From an uncultured Oscillospiraceae bacterium (GTDB lineage Bacteria > Bacillota > Clostridia > Oscillospirales > Ruminococcaceae), in contig URGV01000008.1 in the NCBI GenBank assembly GCA_900547455.1, positions 1 to 64,000 of the forward strand: a stretch of DNA of 64,000 nucleotides. The letters run 5' to 3'. Below the pieces are notes generated by a model. That model saw nothing but the letters and a program-made list of their open reading frames with translations. It had not been told where the DNA came from and did no database searches. A program made the position numbers and the translations under genes. Below, in pieces: positions 23,392 through 31,897 of this stretch. Every line of letters starts with the position of its first letter. Positions within the stretch are counted from its first letter, which is position 1.

Positions 23392-24447
23392 ATGAAGGAG
23401 AATATTTTAATCAGCTTAAAAAATATCGTGGTCGAATTTGACGGCCAGCGCATCCTCAAGGGAATCAATCTGGACATCCACGACGAGGAATTCGTCACCT
23501 TTCTTGGCCCTTCCGGCTGCGGCAAAACCACCACGCTGCGCATCATCGGCGGCTTTGTGGAACCAAACCAGGGGGAAATCTACTTCGACGGCAAAAAGAT
23601 CAACGGCGTCCCACCCTACAAGCGCAACGTCAACACCGTCTTTCAGCGGTACGCGCTGTTCCCGCACCTGAATGTGTTCGACAACGTGGCCTTTGGCCTG
23701 AACATCAAAAAGATGGACAAAAAAGTCATCGAGCAGAAGGTTCGATCGATGCTCAAGATGGTGGGTCTGGTCGGCTTTGAAAACCGCAACATCAACCAGC
23801 TTTCCGGCGGCCAGCAGCAGCGCGTCGCCATCGCGCGCGCTCTGGTCAACGAGCCGAAGGTTCTGCTGCTCGACGAGCCGCTGGGTGCTCTGGACCTAAA
23901 GCTGCGCAAGGAGATGCAGGGGGAGCTGATGCGCATCCAGAAGTCGCTGAAGATCACCTTCATCTATGTCACCCACGACCAGGAGGAGGCGCTGACCATG
24001 TCTGACCGGGTGGTCGTCATGAAGGACGGCGAGATCCAGCAGATCGGCACTCCGCAGGACATCTACAACGAGCCGAAGAACGCCTTTGTCGCCGACTTCA
24101 TCGGTGAGAGCAACATCATCGACGGCGTCATGTATGAAGACTTTGAGGTGGAATTTGCCGGCCAGGCCTTCAAGTGTGTGGACAAGGGCTTTGCTGAAAA
24201 CGAGCGTGTCGACGTGGTCATCCGACCGGAGGACATCATCGTCGGCGACTATGAGACCTCCCCGATCAGCGGCGAGGTGGAGTCGGTCATCTTCAAGGGC
24301 GTCCACTATGAAATCACCGTCGACGCCCACGGCTACAAGTGGCTGATCCACTCCACCCAGAGCCAGCCGGTCGGCGCGCACATCGGCATGAACGTGCGCC
24401 CGGAGGACATCCACATCATGAAGAAGATGGAGGCGAAGGCAAGATGA
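23392..24447 (+). CDS. potA: Spermidine/putrescine ABC transporter ATP-binding protein
   Basis: A 351-residue ATPase that powers polyamine uptake. Domain 1 (about 5-235) has Walker [10 protein letters not shown], signature [15 protein letters not shown], Walker B VLLLDEP and H-loop VTHDQEEAL. The C-terminal regulatory TOBE-type region (about 270-350) carries VVIRPEDI and [12 protein letters not shown] overlaps potB. It is the first gene of a complete four-gene polyamine importer, in the conserved order A-B-C-D. The alternative of another cationic substrate is unlikely given PotD downstream. Confidence 0.96.
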   Translation: MKENILISLKNIVVEFDGQRILKGINLDIHDEEFVTFLGPSGCGKTTTLRIIGGFVEPNQGEIYFDGKKINGVPPYKRNVNTVFQRYALFPHLNVFDNVAFGLNIKKMDKKVIEQKVRSMLKMVGLVGFENRNINQLSGGQQQRVAIARALVNEPKVLLLDEPLGALDLKLRKEMQGELMRIQKSLKITFIYVTHDQEEALTMSDRVVVMKDGEIQQIGTPQDIYNEPKNAFVADFIGESNIIDGVMYEDFEVEFAGQAFKCVDKGFAENERVDVVIRPEDIIVGDYETSPISGEVESVIFKGVHYEITVDAHGYKWLIHSTQSQPVGAHIGMNVRPEDIHIMKKMEAKAR

Positions 24448-25286
24448 AGATGACGCAGGCAAAGAAAAAGGCCTTCTGGCAGTCGCTGCCGGCCACCCCA
24501 TATATCCTGTGGATGGCGCTGTTCATCATCATCCCGCTGGGGATGGTGGTCTTTTTCGCGCTGACCGACCCTCAGGGAAATTTCACGCTGGAAAATATCG
24601 CGCGCGGCGGTGAGCACATGGGCGTGCTGCTGCGCTCCATCAAGCTGGCAGCCATCGCCACCGCGCTGTGCGTGCTGATCGCCTACCCGCTGGCCTACAT
24701 CCTCTCCCGCAAAAAGGGCTTTCAGAAGCAGACGCTGTTTATCATGGTGATGCTGCCGATGTGGATGAACTTTCTGCTGCGCACCTTTGCGTGGATGACC
24801 ATTTTGGAAAACAACGGCCTCATCAATAAATTCCTGGGCCTGTTCGGCATCGGCCCGCTGCAGATGATCAACACCCAGGGTGCAGTCATTTTGGGAATGG
24901 TCTACAACTATATTCCCTTCATGATTCTGCCCATCTACACCACCATGTGCAAGATCGGCGACGACGTCATCGAGGCCGCGCACGACCTGGGCGGCAACAC
25001 CTTCCAGGTGATGGCGCGGGTGGTCATCCCCTTAAGCCTGCCCGGCGTCAGCACCGGCATCACCATGGTGTTTGTGCCGGCCATCTCCACCTTTATCATT
25101 TCGAAGATGCTGGGCGGCGGCACCAACCAGCTCATCGGCGACATCATCGAGCTGCAGTTTCTGGGCAACTCCTACAACCCCAACCTCGGCTCGGCCATCT
25201 CGCTGGTGCTGATGGTGGTGGTGCTGCTGTGCATGAGCATTATGAGCAACTTTGACGACGAAGAAATGGAGGGAAGGATTCTATGA
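24444..25286 (+). CDS. potB: Spermidine/putrescine ABC transporter permease PotB
   Basis: A 280-residue inner-membrane permease with six helices. The first helix is at about residues 14-36 and the EAA loop [20 protein letters not shown] (about 175-194) contacts PotA. The start ATG at 24444 overlaps the potA stop and follows GGAGGCGAAGG; longer readings extend into potA out of frame. The C-terminal end overlaps potC by four bases, so the two permeases are translated in coupling. Confidence 0.95.
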   Translation: MKMTQAKKKAFWQSLPATPYILWMALFIIIPLGMVVFFALTDPQGNFTLENIARGGEHMGVLLRSIKLAAIATALCVLIAYPLAYILSRKKGFQKQTLFIMVMLPMWMNFLLRTFAWMTILENNGLINKFLGLFGIGPLQMINTQGAVILGMVYNYIPFMILPIYTTMCKIGDDVIEAAHDLGGNTFQVMARVVIPLSLPGVSTGITMVFVPAISTFIISKMLGGGTNQLIGDIIELQFLGNSYNPNLGSAISLVLMVVVLLCMSIMSNFDDEEMEGRIL

Positions 25287-26101
25287 GAAAGAACAGATGG
25301 TTGTCCTCGCTGTATGTCTGGCTGGTCATGCTGTTTTTGTATGCGCCCATTGCGGTGCTGATCGTCTTTTCCTTCAACGACAGCAAGAGCCGCAACACCT
25401 GGACCGGCTTTACCCTGCGCTGGTATGAGGAGCTGTTCCACGACCGGGTCATCATCCAGTCGTTTGTGGTCATGCTGGTGGTCGCCATCGCCTCGTCGGT
25501 GGTCGCCACCCTGCTGGGAACCCTGGCTGCGATTGGACTAAACAAGATGAACAAAAAGCTCAAGTCGGTCGTCATGACCTTCACCTACCTGCCGATGATC
25601 AACCCCGAAATCATCACCGGCGTCGCGCTGATGCTGCTGTTCATCTACCTGAAGATGGAGTTCGGGATGCAGACCCTAATCATCTCGCACATCACCTTCA
25701 ACGTCCCCTACGTCATTTTAAATGTCCTGCCCAAGCTGCGGCAGATGGACCAGAACACCTACGACGCGGCGCTGGACCTGGGGTGCAATCCCTTCACCGC
25801 CTTCACCAAGGTGGTCATCCCGGAGATTATGCCGGGCATCGTCTCCGGCTTTTTGATGGCACTGACCTACTCGATGGACGACTTTGTCATCTCCTACTTT
25901 GTTTCCGGCGCCTCCATCCAGACGCTGCCAGTGGCCATCTACAGCATGACCCGCCGCCGCGTCTCCCCGAAGATCAACGCCCTGTCCACCATCATGTTCG
26001 CGGTGGTGCTGCTGGTGCTGCTGGTCTACAACATCCTCAGCAGCCGCAAGGCAAAGGCGGCAAACCGCCCGATGATCCGTGCCCAGAAGGAGGAGCTTTA
26101 G
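25283..26101 (+). CDS. potC: Spermidine/putrescine ABC transporter permease PotC
   Basis: A 272-residue permease, second half of the membrane channel with PotB. Six helices; the EAA loop reads DAALDLGCNPFTAFTKVVIP (about 160-179), and the conserved TYSMDDFVISYF follows at about 198-209. The gene starts inside the potB stop (ATGA) and is followed after one base by potD. GGAGGG sits 8 bases before the ATG. Confidence 0.95.
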   Translation: MRKNRWLSSLYVWLVMLFLYAPIAVLIVFSFNDSKSRNTWTGFTLRWYEELFHDRVIIQSFVVMLVVAIASSVVATLLGTLAAIGLNKMNKKLKSVVMTFTYLPMINPEIITGVALMLLFIYLKMEFGMQTLIISHITFNVPYVILNVLPKLRQMDQNTYDAALDLGCNPFTAFTKVVIPEIMPGIVSGFLMALTYSMDDFVISYFVSGASIQTLPVAIYSMTRRRVSPKINALSTIMFAVVLLVLLVYNILSSRKAKAANRPMIRAQKEEL

Positions 26102-26102
26102 G

Positions 26103-27380
26103 ATGAAAAAAGGACTTCTTTCCCGCCTGAGCGCCCTGCTTTTGTCGTCGGTGCTGCTGTCCAGCCTCTCCACCAGCGCCTTTGCGCAGGAACAAAGCGG
26201 CTACGACATGGACTACTATTCCCAGCTGCAGGGCAAGGACGTCACCATCAACGTCTACAACTGGGGCGAATATATCTCCAACGGCGACGACGACTCGCTG
26301 GACGTCAATGCCGAATTTGAGGCGCTGACCGGCATCCGCGTCAATTATACACAATTTGATACAAACGAATCTTTATACGCAAAGTTAAAAAGCGGTGGCA
26401 CCACTTACGATGTCATCTTCCCCTCCGACTACATGGTTTCGCGCATGATCGCGGAGGACATGCTGGAGCCGCTCGACTTTGAGAACATCCCCAACTTCCA
26501 GTACATCTCCGACCGCTTTAAAAATCCCTCCTACGACCCGGAGAACCTCTACTCGGTCCCCTACACTTGGGGCACAGTGGGCTTAATCTACAACTACGAC
26601 ATGCTGGGCTTTGACCCGGACAGCTGGGACATCATGTGGGACCCCAACTATGCCAAGCAGATCCTGCAGTTCTCCAACTCCCGCGACGCCTTTGCCATCG
26701 CCGAGCTGCTGGAGGGCTACAGCATCAACACTCAGGACCCGGAGGAGCTGGAGCGCGCTGCGGACAAGCTCAAGGAGCAGAAGCCGCTGGTGCAGGCCTA
26801 CGTCATGGACCAGATCTTCGACAAGATGCAGGGCAACGAGGCGTCCATCGCCCCCTACTATGCGGGCGACGCGGTCAATATGATGGCGGTCAACGAGAGC
26901 CTGCGCTTTGTCATCCCCAAGGAGGGCACCAATCTGTTCTTTGACGCGATGTGCATCCCCAAAATCAAGGAGGACACCGAGGAGAGCCGCCTGAAAAAGC
27001 TGGCCGCCGAGATGTACATCAACTTCCTCAACGAGCCGGAAATCGCCGCGGCGAACATCGAGTACATCCAGTACTCCACCCCCAACGACGCCGCACTGGC
27101 GCTGCTGGATGAGGAGACCCGCAACAATCCCATCATCTACCCCAGCGATGAGATTTTGGAAAACACCGAGGTCTATGTCAACCTCTCCGACGAGACCAAT
27201 CTCCTCCTCGACCAGCTCTGGACCGAGATCATGAGCGCCGATGCCGGTTACAGCTACTGGAGCATGCCGCTGTTTTTGCTGGGCGCGCTGGCGCTGTCGG
27301 TCGGCATCACCATCTTCAAGCGCAACCGCCGTCGCCGCCGCGAACGCTTCAGCTACGAATACCAAAATCAGGACTTTTAA
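26103..27380 (+). CDS. potD: Polyamine-binding protein PotD with C-terminal membrane anchor
   Basis: A 425-residue extracellular polyamine receptor. An N-terminal signal peptide ends at SAFA-Q (about residue 31), and it lacks the lipobox cysteine that usually anchors binding proteins in Gram-positive cells. The binding fold has VYNWGEYI, the PSDYMV segment and PYTWGTVGLIYN, typical of PotD/PotF. Unusually, a hydrophobic helix (about 389-411, from SMPLFLLGA) and a tail of six Arg/Lys residues end the protein, which would hold it in the membrane from the C terminus. The ATG at 26103 follows GGAGG inside the end of potC. Confidence 0.94.
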   Translation: MKKGLLSRLSALLLSSVLLSSLSTSAFAQEQSGYDMDYYSQLQGKDVTINVYNWGEYISNGDDDSLDVNAEFEALTGIRVNYTQFDTNESLYAKLKSGGTTYDVIFPSDYMVSRMIAEDMLEPLDFENIPNFQYISDRFKNPSYDPENLYSVPYTWGTVGLIYNYDMLGFDPDSWDIMWDPNYAKQILQFSNSRDAFAIAELLEGYSINTQDPEELERAADKLKEQKPLVQAYVMDQIFDKMQGNEASIAPYYAGDAVNMMAVNESLRFVIPKEGTNLFFDAMCIPKIKEDTEESRLKKLAAEMYINFLNEPEIAAANIEYIQYSTPNDAALALLDEETRNNPIIYPSDEILENTEVYVNLSDETNLLLDQLWTEIMSADAGYSYWSMPLFLLGALALSVGITIFKRNRRRRRERFSYEYQNQDF

Positions 27381-27397
27381 TATTTTCCTTTTCACAC

Positions 27398-27436
27398 AAA
27401 GGGAGGCGCATCCAGTGGATGCGCCTCCCTTTACAT
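27398..27436. terminator. Bidirectional terminator after potD
   Basis: Stem AAAGGGAGGCGCATCC/GGATGCGCCTCCCTTT with a 3-base loop, then ACATTTT; it also stops lysR from the other side. Confidence 0.88.
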
Positions 27437-27461
27437 TTTGCAATATTTTTTATTATTTATC

Positions 27462-28367
27462 CTAATTGTAATATTTGGTGAAGAAGGTTTTGAGGAAGTG
27501 GAAAAATTGCTGTTCGCGGTCGGTCAGCTGGTAAGTCTTTGGCTTGATGTAGGCGATTTCGCTGCGATTACTCATCCCGCTCAGAGGAACATAAGCGTAT
27601 TTGTTTCCCTGCGTGACCTTTTCGGAGGAAGTAGAGCTGATCGAAATATAGTTCCCGCTGTCCAGCGCCTCCAAAAAGGACGCCCGGTCGCTGACCACCA
27701 GCTCCGTCCCTTCCCGCTCAATATGCAGATAGTCCCGGAAAAATTCCTCGTCGCTGCGCTGAAAGCAGACCACCGGATACCCCTGAATCTGCGATAAGGT
27801 CAATTGTTTTTCAGATGCCAGGGTGTGGTCGCGCCGCATCATCACATTCATCGGCAGCTGGTCCTTCAGCACCTGATAGTCCAGGTTATAGCGCTCGATC
27901 AAGTTCCCCAGATGTCCCGGCAAGTTGGGGGTGCGCGAGAGAATGCCGATGCGCACCTGACGGGATACCACCCGGTCGATGACGCTGTCGTTCATCTCCT
28001 CCATAAAGTAGTCGGTGACACCTCTTTCCGGAAACAGCTCCCGGAAGCGCAGAAAAGCCTGAAACAAAAAACGCGAGTAGATCGCCGCAATGGACAAGTC
28101 TTTCTTCTCCTGAAAGTGCTCAGGGATCCTGCTGATCTTTTCCATCTCGGTCTGGATAGCACGCAGAGACTCCAGAAAAAGCTTCCCCTGCGGGGTAAGA
28201 CTGACGCCGGAACGGGTGCGCACAAAGATAGGAAAACCATTTTCTTCCTCCAGATTACGGATGATGTTGCTGACCTGGGGCTGCGACATATACAGGTTCT
28301 GGGCTGCCTTGCTGATCGAGCGGCAACTTTCCACCTCCAGCAGAATTGCGATATGGTTTGTATTCAT
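27462..28367 (-). CDS. LysR family transcriptional regulator
   Basis: A 301-residue LysR-type regulator. The N-terminal HTH (about 1-60) reads AILLEVESCRSISKAAQNLYMSQPQVSNIIRNLEEENG; the effector-binding domain follows from about 90. The start ATG at 28367 has AGGAGG well placed; a longer frame exists without one. The gene is divergent from the DUF5058, membrane protein and M20 genes across a 350-bp gap, the usual arrangement for a LysR protein controlling its neighbours in response to a substrate. Confidence 0.92.
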   Translation of the reverse strand: MNTNHIAILLEVESCRSISKAAQNLYMSQPQVSNIIRNLEEENGFPIFVRTRSGVSLTPQGKLFLESLRAIQTEMEKISRIPEHFQEKKDLSIAAIYSRFLFQAFLRFRELFPERGVTDYFMEEMNDSVIDRVVSRQVRIGILSRTPNLPGHLGNLIERYNLDYQVLKDQLPMNVMMRRDHTLASEKQLTLSQIQGYPVVCFQRSDEEFFRDYLHIEREGTELVVSDRASFLEALDSGNYISISSTSSEKVTQGNKYAYVPLSGMSNRSEIAYIKPKTYQLTDREQQFFHFLKTFFTKYYN

Positions 28368-28717
28368 CAGGAAAATCCTCCTTTTTTCATACTCTGTGTC
28401 CGTTCTCCATAGTGTGCCAAGAAAGAGAAATCCTTTTACCGCAAAATCAACAAAGGATTCCGCTAAATTTGATGTTGCAGGGACAATGTGTTTGTAAGAA
28501 TTACATAAAAATTGAAGAAGAATATAATAGGATAATAACAACTTCCATATAAACATAGCAAATCCTTATTAGCGATTTTGCCCCTGCTCTGTTATACTGG
28601 ATACAGCGGAATTCCGATCGATCTTTTTTACCGAAATATCTCTTTGAGAAGTTCTTGAGATATTTTTATTGTACCATGAAAATGCGGTCTTGTGCAAACT
28701 TTGAAGGAGGAAGAAAA
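28368..28717. promoter_or_regulatory. Divergent LysR control region
   Basis: 350 bp between lysR and the DUF5058 gene. It contains a LysR-box-like ATC-N9-GAT within the inverted repeat AAATC...GATTT at 28561-28577, and a candidate -10 TATACT at 28593-28598 with a weak -35 for the rightward operon. The assignment rests on position and symmetry only. Confidence 0.5.
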
Positions 28718-29449
28718 ATGAGAGATTATATGGAGATTGCAAACTCACCTTTGATGTTTATTCTGTGCGCAATCGTCATCGCCTATGTCGTCTTCCAGGC
28801 GGTGTGGTTTATGCGCCGGGCCTGGAAACACGGTAACGCCATCGGGCTGGACAGGGGAATCATGAAGAGTACCGTCACCGGAAGCGCCCTGTTTTCCATC
28901 GTGCCCAGCATCCCGATTCTGATTGTGCTGGTCATGCTGATGTCGGTTCTGGGAAACTACTTTCCCTGGCTGCGTCTTTCGGTCATCGGCTCCAGCTCAT
29001 ATGAAAATGTTGCGGCCAACATTGCCGCCCGTTCCTTCGGCCTGCTGTCCTACACCGATGAGGGCTACAACGCCTCGATCTTTATCGCCACCATGTGGGC
29101 GATGTCCATCTGCATCATGTATGAGCCGCTGCTGGTTATCTTTGGCCGTAAGCCGCTGGACAAGGCGATGACCAAGCTGCGCAAGAGCAAGCCAACCATC
29201 TACAATCTTCTGATCGACGGTGTCTTTATCGCCATGATGGGCTGGTTCTGCGCGCCCTATCTGACCTACTGGACCGAAAAGCCCGAGCAGATCCTCTCGA
29301 TGGTGGCCCTGGTAGTCGCAGGCGCTGCCGCGCTGGGCTTTAACTGGCTGGCAAAAAAAACCAAGAAAAATTTCTTTAACGAAATGTCCTTCCCCGGCGG
29401 CATGCTGGTGGGCATGGCCGGAGCGTATGTGGCAAACCTGTTCCTGTAA
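28718..29449 (+). CDS. DUF5058 family membrane protein
   Basis: A 243-residue protein with about six membrane helices, matching my memory of DUF5058 (opening helix after MRDYMEIANSPLMF, then FMRRAWKHG). The start ATG at 28718 has AAGGAGG upstream. It is the first gene of a unit with another small membrane protein and an M20 amidohydrolase. The two membrane proteins may be halves of one transporter that imports the amidohydrolase's substrate; this is inference from gene order. Confidence 0.85.
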   Translation: MRDYMEIANSPLMFILCAIVIAYVVFQAVWFMRRAWKHGNAIGLDRGIMKSTVTGSALFSIVPSIPILIVLVMLMSVLGNYFPWLRLSVIGSSSYENVAANIAARSFGLLSYTDEGYNASIFIATMWAMSICIMYEPLLVIFGRKPLDKAMTKLRKSKPTIYNLLIDGVFIAMMGWFCAPYLTYWTEKPEQILSMVALVVAGAAALGFNWLAKKTKKNFFNEMSFPGGMLVGMAGAYVANLFL

Positions 29450-29479
29450 TTGACTGCACTTTACAAGGAGGAAATTGTT

Positions 29480-30208
29480 ATGGCAAATCCAAATGAAAAA
29501 CCAACCGGAAAATACAGCGCGACCGAATCTTATTTAAACTCAACCCATCGCATCGGGCGCATCAGCGGCGTCATCGCCATCATTCTCATCATGATGGTGC
29601 CCGCTGTCATCACCTTTGTCAACCGGGACATCCCCGTTGACCTTTCCAAAACCTTCAGCGCCATCGTCACCCTGACAGCCATCTACGGTGTGGTCAGCGT
29701 GGTGGAGGTCGTCTCCTTCAGCCCTTATCTGGGAACCGGCGGCACCTATCTTTCCTTCATCACCGGCAATATCATGAACATGAAGCTGCCGGCAGCGATG
29801 AACGCCCTGCGGGTCAACAAGCTGGACCGCGACAGCGACGAGGCCGAGGTCGTCACCACCCTGGCCATCAGCGCCTCCTCCATTGTCACCACGCTGGTGC
29901 TGTTTTTCGGAATGCTCTTTCTGGGCAACCTGCTTGTGCCGATCATCACCGGTCCGGCCCTGGCACCTGCCTTCGACAATGTCACCCCTGCCCTGACCGG
30001 CGCGCTGGCTGCCCCGTACTTTATGAAAAATAAAAAGCTCAGCATCCCAACCGTCATCGCCGGATGCGCGCTTTACCTCATCCTCGGCTATTCCTTCATG
30101 TCCTCCAACTACAGCTACTTCATGCTGGGATTCATCGTCATCTGCTTCCTGTGCTACCTGCTGCTGTACAAGGTAGGCTATGTCAAGGATGAAAAAAACG
30201 CCAAGTAA
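29480..30208 (+). CDS. Membrane protein partner of DUF5058
   Basis: A 242-residue protein with about seven helices. It carries VVEVVSFSPYLGTGGTYLSF near residues 76-95, a glycine-rich loop that could line a pore, and a basic cytoplasmic end. I do not recognise a named family. The start ATG at 29480 follows AAGGAGG; the 31-bp gap from the DUF5058 gene and 29-bp gap to the M20 gene support one operon. Confidence 0.8.
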   Translation: MANPNEKPTGKYSATESYLNSTHRIGRISGVIAIILIMMVPAVITFVNRDIPVDLSKTFSAIVTLTAIYGVVSVVEVVSFSPYLGTGGTYLSFITGNIMNMKLPAAMNALRVNKLDRDSDEAEVVTTLAISASSIVTTLVLFFGMLFLGNLLVPIITGPALAPAFDNVTPALTGALAAPYFMKNKKLSIPTVIAGCALYLILGYSFMSSNYSYFMLGFIVICFLCYLLLYKVGYVKDEKNAK

Positions 30209-30237
30209 GTGAATCCCAAAAAGGAGACTGATTAAAA

Positions 30238-31449
30238 ATGAAAGAGTTGCTTGAAAGAGCGAAGGAGCTCAACCCGGAAATTATAAACCACCGCCGCCAC
30301 CTCCACCAAAACCCGGAGCTCGGCCTGCATCTGCCCAAAACAGCTGCCTACGTCTGGGAGAAGCTGGCGGAAATGGGCTATCAGCCGCAGAAAGTTGGCG
30401 ACAGCGGCATCGCCGCCATCGCGGGACAGGGAGAGAAAACCTTCCTGATCCGCGGGGACATGGACGCTCTGCCAATCCAGGAGGACACCGGCCTTCCTTT
30501 CTGTTCCAACGTAGATGGCTGCATGCATGCCTGCGGCCATGACTGCCACACCGCCATGCTGCTGGGCGCCGCAAAGCTGCTCAAGGAGCGGGAGGCAAGC
30601 CTAAAGGGCAGAGTTAAAATCTTTTTCCAGCCGGGCGAGGAGATTCTGGACGGTGCCAAGACCTCAATTGAAGCGGGTGTTCTGGAAAATCCGCAGGTGG
30701 ACGCCGCGATGATGATCCACATCATGTCCGGCTCCCCCATCCCGGAGGGTAGCATCTGCTTCCCCGCTAAAAACGCCTGCTATGCCTCCGCTGACTGGTA
30801 CCGCATCGACGTCTCCGGCAAGGGCGGACACGGCGCGATGCCCCACACCACCATCAGCTCAATCAACACCCTCTGTGCCATCAACGCCGGTATCCAGGAT
30901 ATCATGTCGGTCGTCATCCCGCCGTCCGCCAACGCGGTGATGACCGTCGGCGAGATCCGCGCCGGAAAGGAAGGCAGCGGCAACGTCATCCCTGCCTCCG
31001 GTTATCTGGCAGGCACCATCCGCACCTTCGACGAACAGGTCCGCTCCACCATCAAAGATTCTTTGATTCAGATGGCTGAAAACACCGCCGCGGCCCGCGG
31101 GGCAACGGCACAGGTGTCCTTCAGCCACAGCGCGCCGATCGCCCTCAATGACCCGGACACCCGCGCCTTCGCAATGGAAGCTGCAAAGCAGCTGCTGGGT
31201 GAGCAGAAGGTGATCGATATGGAGCAGCTCTGGGGCGGCAAATACGCCCTCATCAATGCCTCGGAGGATTTTGCCTATATTGCGCAAAAGGTCCCCAGCG
31301 CCATCATGCTCCTGGCGGCTGGAACCCCCGCAAACGGCTACGCCGCGCCGGGCCACAACCCCAAAACCAATTTCGACGAGAGCGTGCTGTACGTCGGCTC
31401 CGCTACCTATGCCGCCATCGCCGCCGCCTGGCTACAAGCAAACGATTAA
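30238..31449 (+). CDS. M20 family amidohydrolase
   Basis: A 403-residue metal-dependent amidohydrolase of the M20D/aminoacylase group (like hippurate hydrolase or N-acyl-amino-acid amidohydrolase). Metal-binding motifs are present: RRHLHQNPELG near residue 20, GDMDALPI (about 79-86), C-G-H-D at about 100, FFQPGEE at about 124-130 and GHGAMPH near 198. It probably deacylates an N-acylated amino acid or peptide imported by the two membrane proteins encoded upstream. No signal peptide, so the enzyme is cytosolic. Confidence 0.93.
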   Translation: MKELLERAKELNPEIINHRRHLHQNPELGLHLPKTAAYVWEKLAEMGYQPQKVGDSGIAAIAGQGEKTFLIRGDMDALPIQEDTGLPFCSNVDGCMHACGHDCHTAMLLGAAKLLKEREASLKGRVKIFFQPGEEILDGAKTSIEAGVLENPQVDAAMMIHIMSGSPIPEGSICFPAKNACYASADWYRIDVSGKGGHGAMPHTTISSINTLCAINAGIQDIMSVVIPPSANAVMTVGEIRAGKEGSGNVIPASGYLAGTIRTFDEQVRSTIKDSLIQMAENTAAARGATAQVSFSHSAPIALNDPDTRAFAMEAAKQLLGEQKVIDMEQLWGGKYALINASEDFAYIAQKVPSAIMLLAAGTPANGYAAPGHNPKTNFDESVLYVGSATYAAIAAAWLQAND

Positions 31450-31622
31450 ACGAACACCCCCCTTTTAAAAGCTTCCTGTAAGAAACCCCACAGACCATCC
31501 TCCGATCGTCTGTGGGGTTTTGTTCTGATAAAATTTCCTTTTTATCAGGCCCGTTTTTCTGACCCATCGCTGTTTTTCTCAAGAGCTTGCCCGGCTCACC
31601 CGCAAGCTAAATCAGGGCCAAG
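31450..31622. other. Intergenic region downstream of the M20 gene
   Basis: Holds the M20 terminator; otherwise no gene or motif is visible up to the tandem repeat at 31626. Confidence 0.6.
31483..31522 (+). terminator. Terminator of the LysR-controlled operon
   Basis: Stem AACCCCACAGAC/GTCTGTGGGGTT with a 12-base loop, then TTGTTCTG. Confidence 0.82.
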
Positions 31623-31625
31623 CCA

Positions 31626-31897
31626 TTTTTTCTTGCTTATTTTCTTTTTTCCGCAAAAGCTTTGAGCGTCTCCCCAGCAAACTAACGCCAGCCTAAACCG
31701 TTTTTTCTTTGCTTATTTTCTTTTTTTCTGCAAAAGCCTTGAGCGTCTCCACATCAAACTAACGCCAACCTAAACCGTTTTTTCTTTGCTTACTTCTTTT
31801 TCCCGCAAAAACTTTGAGCGTTTTCACATAAAACTAACGCCAGCCTAAACCGTTTTTTCTTTGCTTACTTTCTTTTTTTACTAAAAAGAAAGTAAGC
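31626..31897. repeat. Tandem repeat, 3.5 copies of a 75-77 bp unit, ending in the leuA 3' end
   Basis: Units begin at 31626, 31701, 31778 and 31853. Each has a T-rich start with TTGCTTA and TTTTCTTTTT, then a GAGCGT segment and AACTAACGCCA(G/A)CCTAAACCG. The last half-unit ends in a 15-bp inverted repeat (31863-31877/31883-31897, arm GCTTACTTTCTTTTT). On the minus strand that hairpin supplies the last codons and the TAG stop of leuA. The hairpin resembles that at 22-50. No T-run follows the hairpin on the leuA strand, so it is not a classic terminator. Confidence 0.85.

Noticed and set aside
31626..31897. Tandem repeat as a CRISPR array
   Set aside because: The units adjoin one another with no unique spacers, and no cas genes are near.
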